NCBI RefSeq assembly: GCF_032062245.1
Contig: NZ_DAMBQF010000039.1
Location: 1 to 18,490 of the forward strand
DNA: 18,490 nt
Direction: 5' to 3'
From: Soonwooa sp032062245
GTDB taxonomy: Bacteria > Bacteroidota > Bacteroidia > Flavobacteriales > Weeksellaceae
The stretch's first letter is position 1; the number at the start of each line of letters is the position of its first letter. Of this stretch, positions 1-5,712 are shown piece after piece. Both the position numbers and the translations under genes were made by a program. A model generated the notes under the pieces. The model did no database searches. It was not told the DNA's origin and saw only the letters and a program-made list of their open reading frames with translations.

Positions 1-1
1 A

Positions 2-82
2 ATTAAAAATTTTAACCTGAAAAATTTGCAGATTAACATAGAACATCGGGGCTATAAAATCTGCAAAGAAGTAAAATCCTAA
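2..82 (+). CDS. Possible C-terminal end of an upstream gene (partial)
   Basis: This frame is open from the window edge and stops at TAA 80-82, leaving 26 codons ending in KICKEVKS. The codons resemble the local style, but the stretch is too short to identify. If real, the upstream gene ends 38 bp before lptB. An open frame of this length can occur by chance, and a 10-bp inverted repeat lies inside it, so the call is tentative. Confidence 0.25.
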   Translation: MKNFNLKNLQINIEHRGYKICKEVKS

Positions 83-107
83 AACTAATTTAGATTCAAA
101 AAATAAT

Positions 108-115
108 TATCTTTG
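108..115 (+). promoter_or_regulatory. -7 promoter element (TATCTTTG) of lptB
   Basis: TATCTTTG matches the Bacteroidota -7 consensus TAnnTTTG exactly. Its last base is only 6 nt from the ATG at 121. By the usual geometry transcription would start about 4-7 nt after the element, so the mRNA would have almost no 5' leader. No convincing -33 TTTG lies at the usual distance; the nearest is a weak TTTA at 89-92. Confidence 0.5.
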
Positions 116-120
116 TCGCT

Positions 121-1182
121 ATGATTTTACGAGGAGAAAATTTAATTAAAGAATACGGACCAAAGAAAGTTGTAAAAGGAGTTTCTGTGCAGGTTCAACA
201 AGGTGAAATTGTCGGTTTGTTAGGTCCAAACGGAGCCGGAAAAACCACTTCTTTCTACATGATTGTAGGTTTGGTGAAGCCTACTTCTGGTAAAATTTTC
301 CTCGATAAACAAGAAATTACCAACGATGCGATGTACCGTCGTGCCCAAAAAGGCATCGGATATTTGGCGCAAGAAGCTTCTATTTTTAGGAAATTGTCTG
401 TTGAAGATAATTTGATGGGCGTTTTGCAGTTGACAAATCTTTCGAAAAAGCAGCAACAAATGAAATGTGATGAACTGATTGAAGAATTTTCGCTTCATCA
501 CGTTCGCAAAAACCGTGGTGACTTACTTTCTGGTGGAGAGCGTCGTAGAACCGAAATTGCAAGATGTTTGGCGACAAGTCCCAACTTTATTCTTCTCGAT
601 GAACCATTTGCGGGAGTTGACCCGATTGCGGTTGAAGATATTCAGAAGATTGTCCGCAGTTTGGTGGACAAAAACATCGGGATTTTAATTACCGACCACA
701 ATGTTCAACAGACTTTAGCGATTACACATAAAACTTACATTATGTTTGAAGGAAGAATCCTGAAAGAAGGTCTTCCGGAGGATTTGGCGAACGACCCACA
801 AGTTCGAGAAGCTTATTTGGGTGAAAACTTCGTGTATCAAGATATTCTAAATAAATCAACGAAAAAGCATTATGTTTATAATATTTGGGCTGGAGATTTC
901 GATTCAAAAAATGAATTCCAAGCTTATGTAGATGAGTTTTATCCTGCAACCAAAGATTTAAAATTGCTTTATGGTTTCGAAGATATTAGCTTTGCATCTT
1001 TAGCAAATTCCGAAATTGAATTTATTTTCTCAGATGTTGTTGATAAAAACGCACATAATTCTTTCGTTCTTCAAAAAACTGAATTGAAGTCCAATCAAAG
1101 TTATGAAGAAGTTGCCCGAAACGCAGAACAGCTTTCTAACACAAGATTAAAATACCTTACAACTTTCGATAGTCAACAATAA
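121..1182 (+). CDS. lptB: LPS export ABC transporter ATP-binding protein LptB with a C-terminal extension
   Basis: LptB is the cytoplasmic ATPase of the LptB2FG complex, which extracts lipopolysaccharide from the inner membrane and pushes it along the Lpt bridge to the cell surface. Residues 1-240 form a complete ABC ATPase: Walker A GPNGAGKT (35-42), Q-loop Q84, signature LSGGE (136-140), Walker B FILLDE (156-161) and switch H193. The stretch GIGYLAQEASIFRKLSVEDN (78-97) is highly typical of LptB. The family is usually about 240-250 residues; this protein has 353. The extra part, about residues 241-353, starts with a YVYNIWAGDFDS-type segment and is acidic and aromatic. It vaguely recalls Imm22-like immunity domains, though I am not sure of that. 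The ATG is the only sensible start and lies right behind a -7 element. The Crp/Fnr gene follows after 1 bp, so the two are probably co-transcribed. Confidence 0.9.
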   Translation: MILRGENLIKEYGPKKVVKGVSVQVQQGEIVGLLGPNGAGKTTSFYMIVGLVKPTSGKIFLDKQEITNDAMYRRAQKGIGYLAQEASIFRKLSVEDNLMGVLQLTNLSKKQQQMKCDELIEEFSLHHVRKNRGDLLSGGERRRTEIARCLATSPNFILLDEPFAGVDPIAVEDIQKIVRSLVDKNIGILITDHNVQQTLAITHKTYIMFEGRILKEGLPEDLANDPQVREAYLGENFVYQDILNKSTKKHYVYNIWAGDFDSKNEFQAYVDEFYPATKDLKLLYGFEDISFASLANSEIEFIFSDVVDKNAHNSFVLQKTELKSNQSYEEVARNAEQLSNTRLKYLTTFDSQQ

Positions 1183-1183
1183 A

Positions 1184-1807
1184 ATGGATAGTCCAGAATT
1201 AAAACAAGAGTTTCAATCCACGCCAAAACTTCTTGAAAAGCTTTATAAATACAGCGTTAGCAAAGAATATCAAGCTGGAGATGTAATTGTGGACGAAAAT
1301 TCTAGCATTCGAGCGATTCCTATTGTTACAAAAGGCGCAATGAAGGTCGTTCGTACGGAGGAAGACGGCCGCGAAATTCTTTTGTATTACATAAAAGCTG
1401 GCGAATCTTGTATCATGTCTTTTTTGGGCGGAATGCACAACGAAACCAGCAAAGTGAAAGCCGAAATCGAGGAAGACGCGGAGATTCTTTTCCTTCCTGT
1501 TACCAAGGTTTCGGAGTTTATAAAAGAACATCCTGAGTGGCTCGATTATATTTTCAAATTGTATCATAAAAGATTTGAAGAATTGTTGGGCATCATCAAC
1601 GAAATTGCTTTTAAAAAAGTAGATGAACGTTTACTAAACCTTCTCGAAAAAAAAGCTGAACTCACGCAATCCAACACGTTAAATGTTACCCACGAACAAC
1701 TCGCCAATGAACTAGGAACCGCTCGTGTCGTGGTTTCCCGACTTCTAAAACAACTTGAAGAAAACGGCGAAGTTCAACTTGGTCGTAACAAAATTACTTT
1801 ACTTTAA
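1184..1807 (+). CDS. Crp/Fnr family transcriptional regulator
   Basis: This is a 207-residue regulator with an N-terminal cyclic-nucleotide-binding-type beta-roll (about 15-125), a long dimer helix (about 115-145) and a C-terminal winged helix. The recognition region is about 168-187 (NVTHEQLANELGTARVVVSR). The protein has only one cysteine (C76), so it cannot hold an FNR-type 4Fe-4S cluster; the effector cannot be read from sequence. The start lies 1 bp after the lptB stop, which suggests read-through from lptB. It sits directly upstream of the sulfur genes, and two of these carry the same Fnr-geometry motif at about -41. I therefore infer that it activates them in response to reduced or reactive sulfur. 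A single Cys as a persulfide sensor is possible but unproven. Confidence 0.9.
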   Translation: MDSPELKQEFQSTPKLLEKLYKYSVSKEYQAGDVIVDENSSIRAIPIVTKGAMKVVRTEEDGREILLYYIKAGESCIMSFLGGMHNETSKVKAEIEEDAEILFLPVTKVSEFIKEHPEWLDYIFKLYHKRFEELLGIINEIAFKKVDERLLNLLEKKAELTQSNTLNVTHEQLANELGTARVVVSRLLKQLEENGEVQLGRNKITLL

Positions 1808-1810
1808 AAA

Positions 1811-1838
1811 TTAGAGGTTAGAAATTAGAAGTTAGTTG
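1811..1838 (+). repeat. Degenerate heptamer array after the crp gene
   Basis: Four consecutive seven-base units, TTAGAGG, TTAGAAA, TTAGAAG and TTAGTTG, begin 4 bp after the stop codon. They belong to the same class as the other heptamer arrays in the window. Confidence 0.7.
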
Positions 1839-1852
1839 TGATGTATGTAAAA

Positions 1853-1886
1853 TTTTAATCTTTCAATCTTTTCAATCTTTTCAATC
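1853..1886 (+). repeat. TTTTCAATC direct repeats
   Basis: An 8-base TTTTAATC is followed by TTTCAATC and two exact 9-base TTTTCAATC units. The function is unknown. The array sits between crp and the tauE regulatory region. Confidence 0.65.
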
Positions 1887-1912
1887 ATTTAATGTTAAAT
1901 AGCTAAGGGCTC

Positions 1913-1927
1913 TGTAACAAAAGTAGC
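1913..1927 (+). promoter_or_regulatory. Putative Crp/Fnr operator upstream of tauE
   Basis: TGTAACAAAAGTAGC occurs here and, identically, at 2937-2951. Read as GTAAC-N4-GTAGC it has the 5-4-5 layout of Fnr-type sites, with an imperfect dyad (ideal GTAAC-N4-GTTAC). The dyad centre lies about 40-41 bp before the inferred transcription start, the class II activator position. The motif start is 64 bp from the ATG in both copies. Confidence 0.65.
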
Positions 1928-1949
1928 TGTACAACTTCTTCGATTATCC

Positions 1950-1957
1950 CAATTTTG
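1950..1957 (+). promoter_or_regulatory. Weak -7-like element (CAATTTTG) of tauE
   Basis: TTTG at 1954-1957 lies 41 bp after the operator start and 23 bp before the ATG, exactly as in the downstream CstB-like gene. The TA of TAnnTTTG is missing (CAATTTTG). A poor core promoter like this would be expected at an activator-dependent gene. Confidence 0.4.
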
Positions 1958-1976
1958 CATCATCATAAGATAGGAA

Positions 1977-2768
1977 ATGGAGATAGCAGGATTTTTAGCA
2001 TCAATTTTAATAGGAATTTCACTCGGATTAATTGGCGGTGGCGGAAGTATTTTAACCGTTCCGGTTTTGGTGTATTTATTCCAAGTGGATGCCGTTTTAG
2101 CAACAACATATTCGCTTTTTGTGGTTGGTGCAACAAGTTTGGTGGGCTCAACCAGTTATTTTAAAAATAATTTAATCGATTTAAAAACCGTAATCACTTT
2201 CGGTTTGCCGTCTATTGTTGGTGTTTACTTGTCAAGACATTTCATTCTTCCTCAAATTCCAAATACATTATTCCAAATTGGAGATTTTCACGTTTCGAAA
2301 AGCATGTTCCTGATGTTGGTTTTTGCAGTTTTAATGTTGGTGGCATCCTTTAAAATGATAAAAAAAGATAAGCATGAAATTTTGCCAACTAATCAAAAAT
2401 ACAATTATCCATTAGTGATTTTTGAAGGATTAATGGTTGGTGTAATTACTGGATTTGTAGGAGCTGGAGGCGGGTTTTTAATTATTCCAGCTTTGGTTGG
2501 ATTATTAAAAACACCCATGAAAAAAGCAATTGGAACTTCTTTATTAATTATTGCAATTAATTCTGCATTCGGATTTTTAGCCTCTTATGAGCATTTCGAC
2601 GAAATTAATTGGACATTTTTAATGATCATTTCTGGATTAGCAATTCTCGGAATTATAATTGGTGCTCGTTTATCAAAAAATATTGATGGTAAAAAACTAA
2701 AACCCGCTTTCGGATGGTTTGTTTTGATAATGGGAATTTTTGTAATTATAAAGGAAATGTTTTTGTAA
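1977..2768 (+). CDS. TauE/SafE family sulfite/organosulfur anion exporter
   Basis: This inner-membrane protein has 263 residues and about eight hydrophobic segments. It is built as two similar halves, each with a glycine-rich loop: IGGGG at 19-23 and GAGGGF at 162-167. The repeat and length fit the TauE/SafE (DUF81) family, whose members export sulfite, sulfoacetate or related anions. In staphylococcal cst operons a TauE protein accompanies the persulfide dioxygenase CstB; the same pairing is seen here with the gene at 3001. Export of sulfite or another oxidised sulfur product is the likely role. The substrate is inferred from context. The gene has its own Crp/Fnr-type regulatory region and is followed by a long heptamer array, so it may be a separate transcript from the downstream gene. 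Confidence 0.85.
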   Translation: MEIAGFLASILIGISLGLIGGGGSILTVPVLVYLFQVDAVLATTYSLFVVGATSLVGSTSYFKNNLIDLKTVITFGLPSIVGVYLSRHFILPQIPNTLFQIGDFHVSKSMFLMLVFAVLMLVASFKMIKKDKHEILPTNQKYNYPLVIFEGLMVGVITGFVGAGGGFLIIPALVGLLKTPMKKAIGTSLLIIAINSAFGFLASYEHFDEINWTFLMIISGLAILGIIIGARLSKNIDGKKLKPAFGWFVLIMGIFVIIKEMFL

Positions 2769-2822
2769 TGAATTATGAATTATGAATTATGAATTATGAA
2801 TTATGAATTATGAATTATGAAT
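2768..2822 (+). repeat. ATGAATT heptamer tandem array
   Basis: Seven perfect ATGAATT units plus a partial one begin on the last base of the tauE stop codon. This is the most regular array in the window. Because the units are identical it should be prone to slippage and vary between strains. Confidence 0.9.
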
Positions 2823-2837
2823 CAGTTTTGATTAAGA

Positions 2838-2930
2838 GGCAAGAGACAAGAATCAAGAACCCAAAATCGACAACTGACAACTGACAACCATCAACTAACA
2901 ACTAATAACCAATAACCAACAACCAAAACC
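2838..2930 (+). repeat. Degenerate heptamer array upstream of the CstB-like gene
   Basis: About thirteen seven-base units stay in phase although their sequence drifts, for example GGCAAGA, GACAAGA, ATCAAGA, then ACTGACA twice, ACTAACA, ACTAATA, ACCAATA and ACCAACA. The array stops 7 bp before the Crp/Fnr-type motif. Confidence 0.75.
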
Positions 2931-2936
2931 TTCCTA

Positions 2937-2951
2937 TGTAACAAAAGTAGC
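2937..2951 (+). promoter_or_regulatory. Putative Crp/Fnr operator upstream of the CstB-like gene
   Basis: This is the second exact copy of TGTAACAAAAGTAGC. The distance to TTTG (41 bp) and to the ATG (64 bp) is identical to the tauE copy, although the sequence between is different. That argues for selection on the motif and spacing rather than a recent duplication. Confidence 0.65.
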
Positions 2952-2973
2952 GGTGTAAGATTTTAAATAGTAA

Positions 2974-2981
2974 GAACTTTG
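2974..2981 (+). promoter_or_regulatory. Weak -7-like element (GAACTTTG) of the CstB-like gene
   Basis: TTTG at 2978-2981 lies 23 bp before the ATG. The TA of the consensus is replaced by GA, so the core promoter is weak, consistent with dependence on an activator bound at 2937-2951. Confidence 0.4.
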
Positions 2982-3000
2982 TACAACTAAATTAAAGAAT

Positions 3001-4413
3001 ATGAAAATAGAACAAATTTATACAGGATGTTTAGCGCAGGGCGCTTATTATATAGTTTCCAACGGCGAAGCTGCGATTATTGACCCACTTCGTGAAACCC
3101 AACCTTATATCGAAAGATTGCAAAAAGATAATGTGACTTTAAAGTACATTTTCGAAACGCATTTTCATGCGGATTTCGTTAGCGGTCACGTTGACTTAAG
3201 TCAAAAAACAGAAGCGAAAATTGTGTACGGACCAACAGCAAATCCAGTTTTTGAAGCAATTATTGCTGAAGACGGACAAGTTTTCGAGATCGGAAATATC
3301 AAGATTAAAGTTCTTCACACGCCTGGTCACACCATGGAAAGCAGCACTTATCTTTTAATTGATGAAAACGGAAAAGAAACCGCTATTTTCTCGGGAGATA
3401 CTTTGTTTTTGGGTGATGTTGGTCGCCCAGATTTAGCTCAAAAAGCCGCAAATATGTCGCAGGAAGATTTGGCAGGTTTGCTTTATGATTCTTTGCAAAA
3501 CAAAATTATGCCTTTGTCGGATGATATTACGGTGTATCCAGCTCATGGTGCGGGTTCCGCTTGTGGTAAGAATATGCAAAAAGAAACGGTTGACACTTTA
3601 GGAAATCAAAAAAAGACTAATTATGCGTTAAATCAACCTAACAAAGAAGCTTTCATTAAAGCAGTTACCGAAGGTTTGTTGCCTCCGCCAGCTTATTTTG
3701 GGATGAATGTTGCGATGAACAAAAAAGGTTACGAAAATTTTGACGAAGTTTTAAATAATGGTTTAAAAGCTTTGTCAGCCGAAGAATTTGAAGACATTGC
3801 AGAGAGTTCAGAAGCTTTGATTTTGGACACTCGTTCGGCGGCAGATTTTGCAAAAGGATTTATTCCGCAGTCGATAAATATTGGTCTGAATGGTGATTTT
3901 GCGCCTTGGGTTGGTGCTTTGGTGAGAGATGTTCGACAACCGATTTTGTTAGTAACCGATAAAGGAAATGAAGAAGAAGCTGTTACCAGATTGAGTCGTG
4001 TGGGTTTTGATCATATTTTAGGCCATCTTGAAAATGGTTTTGAAACTTGGAAAAATTCAGGAAAAGAAATCGATACCGTTAACAGAATTTCTGCCGAACA
4101 ATTTAGTTCAGAATATTATGAAGATATTAAAATATTAGACGTTCGTAAAGAAAGCGAGTTCGAAGCAGAACACGTGCAAAATGCTTACAGCAGACCTTTG
4201 GCGTATATTAATGATTGGATAAATGATGTAGATTCTGGCGAGCCTTTTTACATTCATTGTGCGGGAGGTTACAGAAGTATGATGGCTGCAAGTATTCTTC
4301 AAGCGCGTGGTTATCGTAATTTTTCGGAAGTTGAAGGCGGTTTTAATGCCATTTCAAAAACGGAAATTCCAAAAACTGATTTTGTTTGTCCATCTAAAAA
4401 AATGCAATTATGA
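3001..4413 (+). CDS. CstB-like persulfide dioxygenase-rhodanese fusion (MBL-fold)
   Basis: Three domains are visible in 470 residues. Residues 1-240 are a metallo-beta-lactamase fold of the ETHE1/persulfide dioxygenase type: THFHADF (53-59), H110 in PGHT, D133 in SGDTLF and H182 in PAHG. H54, H110 and D133 match the residues that hold the single iron in ETHE1. The sixth position of the HxHxDH motif is F59 instead of His, compatible with a mononuclear iron site. Residues about 265-355 form a rhodanese fold with no active-site cysteine (VTDKGNEE near 318-325), so it is a pseudo-rhodanese. Residues about 362-455 form a rhodanese with catalytic C420 (HCAGGYRS). This order is that of CstB, which oxidises low-molecular-weight persulfides and forms thiosulfate. 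The protein is probably cytosolic. It overlaps the next rhodanese gene by 4 bp, so the two are translationally coupled. Confidence 0.9.
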   Translation: MKIEQIYTGCLAQGAYYIVSNGEAAIIDPLRETQPYIERLQKDNVTLKYIFETHFHADFVSGHVDLSQKTEAKIVYGPTANPVFEAIIAEDGQVFEIGNIKIKVLHTPGHTMESSTYLLIDENGKETAIFSGDTLFLGDVGRPDLAQKAANMSQEDLAGLLYDSLQNKIMPLSDDITVYPAHGAGSACGKNMQKETVDTLGNQKKTNYALNQPNKEAFIKAVTEGLLPPPAYFGMNVAMNKKGYENFDEVLNNGLKALSAEEFEDIAESSEALILDTRSAADFAKGFIPQSINIGLNGDFAPWVGALVRDVRQPILLVTDKGNEEEAVTRLSRVGFDHILGHLENGFETWKNSGKEIDTVNRISAEQFSSEYYEDIKILDVRKESEFEAEHVQNAYSRPLAYINDWINDVDSGEPFYIHCAGGYRSMMAASILQARGYRNFSEVEGGFNAISKTEIPKTDFVCPSKKMQL

Positions 4414-4730
4414 TTATTGATTTTCTAAAAAAGATTTTTGGTTCCGAAGATTCAGAAAAGCTGACGGAAGCTATCAAGAATGGAGCAACTTTAATCGATG
4501 TTCGTTCCAAAGTAGAATTTGCTTCAGGAAGTATAAAAAATGCGGTGAATATTCCGTTAAATGAAATTTCAAATCAAATAAACAAGTTGAAGAATAAAAG
4601 AAATATTGTGATTTTTTGCAGAAGTGGAATGCGTAGCAAACAAGCACAATCAATTTTAAAACAAGCTGGATTTGAGAATGTTTTTAATGGAGGTTCTTTA
4701 CAAAACATGAAAAAATTAACGACGAATTGA
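4410..4730 (+). CDS. Single-domain rhodanese (sulfurtransferase)
   Basis: This is a 106-residue cytosolic rhodanese. It has the LIDVR strand at 28-32 and the active-site loop CRSGMRS, with C70 as the persulfide-carrying cysteine and two arginines typical of thiosulfate or persulfide sulfurtransferases. No signal peptide or membrane segment is seen. The ATG overlaps the TGA of the CstB-like gene (ATGA), so the two are coupled and probably act together, moving sulfane sulfur between carriers such as glutathione-like thiols and sulfite. The donor and acceptor are not readable from sequence. A 238-bp gap with an inverted-repeat element follows. Confidence 0.9.
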   Translation: MIIDFLKKIFGSEDSEKLTEAIKNGATLIDVRSKVEFASGSIKNAVNIPLNEISNQINKLKNKRNIVIFCRSGMRSKQAQSILKQAGFENVFNGGSLQNMKKLTTN

Positions 4731-4774
4731 TTTTGAAACATTGATTTATTAGAGAATAATGTCACCGCTTTACC

Positions 4775-4858
4775 GTCAGTTCGAGTAGATTTTGAAAAAA
4801 TCATATCGAGAACTTTTTTGAAAGAGATTTCTCGATACGCTTCGCTACTCGAAATGAC
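4775..4858. repeat. 84-bp imperfect inverted-repeat (REP-like) element
   Basis: Outer arms of 14 bp (4775-4788 and 4845-4858) match in 13 positions. Inner arms of 9 bp, TATCGAGAA (4804-4812) and TTCTCGATA (4829-4837), match fully. The unpaired stretches between outer and inner arms are 15 and 7 nt, and the central loop is 16 nt. The right half is richer in GC than its surroundings. It could act as a transcription barrier, mRNA stabiliser or dispersed mobile hairpin. I recall similar intergenic words in flavobacterial genomes but cannot confirm this here. Confidence 0.7.
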
Positions 4859-4920
4859 CTTAAGGATAAAAGAAATCTGATGAAAATATAGATTTATCTT
4901 TAATTATTATACATCAACTT

Positions 4921-4928
4921 TAAATTTG
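4921..4928 (+). promoter_or_regulatory. -7 promoter element (TAAATTTG) of the methyltransferase gene
   Basis: TAAATTTG is an exact TAnnTTTG match, 41 bp before the ATG at 4969. The region about 19 bp upstream has only TTTA, so the -33 element is weak. Unlike tauE and the CstB-like gene, no Crp/Fnr-type motif is present here. Confidence 0.5.
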
Positions 4929-4968
4929 AAATAAATTCCGTCCTTGCGACACATTGTAAACTAGAAAA

Positions 4969-5613
4969 ATGAATACAGAAGAAAATAAAAATCAAGACCT
5001 AAAATGTTGCGTAACGCAATGCGACCTTCCTTTAGACAAAAAATATTGGGACACCCGCTGGGAAAATCAAGAAACGGCTTGGGATGTTGGCTATGCATCA
5101 ACTGCAATCACCGACTACATGGACAAAATTAAGGATAAAAATATCTCGATTTTAATTCCTGGTTGCGGAAATGCTTACGAAGCCGAATATCTTTTAAAGA
5201 ACGGTTTTCAAAACATTACACTCATCGATATTGCGCCTAAAGCTGTCGAAATTTTGCAAAGTAAATTCAGGAATGATCCTCAAATAAAAGTGATTTTAGG
5301 TGACTTTTTTGAGCATAAAGGCGAATACGATTTGATGTTGGAGCAAACTTTTTTCTGCGCAATTCCGCCATCAATGCGACAAGATTATGCGAAAAAGTCC
5401 GCTGAACTTTTACAACCAAATGGAAAAATTGTAGGCGTTATGTTTGATGCGGTTTTCGAACATCAAGGTCCTCCGTTTGGTGGTTGTCCATGCGAATACA
5501 AACTCATTTTTGAAGCTTATTTCAAAATAAAAAAAATGGAAGAATGTTATAATTCAATTCCACCAAGAAAAGGCAGCGAAGTCTTTGTTGAGCTAGAAGT
5601 TATAAAAAAATAG
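4969..5613 (+). CDS. TPMT-like S-adenosylmethionine-dependent (thiol) methyltransferase
   Basis: This 214-residue class I methyltransferase belongs to the thiopurine methyltransferase family. Visible features are KYWDTRWENQETAWDVG (25-41), typical of the family; SAM motif I LIPGCGNAYEAEYL (62-75); an acidic residue after beta-2 (D87); and GDFF (111-114). Plant members of this family methylate bisulfide and halides, and others methylate thiols. Next to persulfide dioxygenase and rhodanese genes, methylation of sulfide or another small thiol is a reasonable guess for detoxification. The substrate is not determined. The N-terminus carries about 20 residues before the family core, with three cysteines (C13, C14, C18), which I do not know from typical members. 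The start ATG is the only one before the core. A heptamer array begins on the last base of the stop codon. Confidence 0.85.
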   Translation: MNTEENKNQDLKCCVTQCDLPLDKKYWDTRWENQETAWDVGYASTAITDYMDKIKDKNISILIPGCGNAYEAEYLLKNGFQNITLIDIAPKAVEILQSKFRNDPQIKVILGDFFEHKGEYDLMLEQTFFCAIPPSMRQDYAKKSAELLQPNGKIVGVMFDAVFEHQGPPFGGCPCEYKLIFEAYFKIKKMEECYNSIPPRKGSEVFVELEVIKK

Positions 5614-5654
5614 AATCAAGAATCAAGAATCAAGAGCCAAGAGCCAAGAAGTGA
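5613..5654 (+). repeat. GAATCAA/GAGCCAA heptamer array
   Basis: Six seven-base units are in phase: GAATCAA three times, GAGCCAA twice, then GAAGTGA. The first base is the last base of the TAG stop codon. Confidence 0.85.
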
Positions 5655-5674
5655 TATGAAAAAATATCTCAAAT

Positions 5675-5709
5675 CTTGATTCTTGGTTCTAGCATCTAAA
5701 ATCTAAAAA
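5675..5709 (+). repeat. Heptamer array complementary to the preceding one
   Basis: Five units are in phase: CTTGATT, CTTGGTT, CTAGCAT, CTAAAAT and CTAAAAA. The first two are the reverse complement of the array at 5613-5647, so the RNA can form a 14-bp stem (5614-5627 with 5675-5688, one G-U pair) just before the first YeeE gene. Confidence 0.75.
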
Positions 5710-5712
5710 AAA

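Noticed and set aside
1199..1567. Open frame of 122 codons on the - strand
   Set aside because: It is fully antisense to the Crp/Fnr gene and shows no protein family features.
2768..2930. Repeats that could suggest a CRISPR array
   Set aside because: The unit is seven bases with no spacers between units, and no cas gene is present; it is a simple tandem array.
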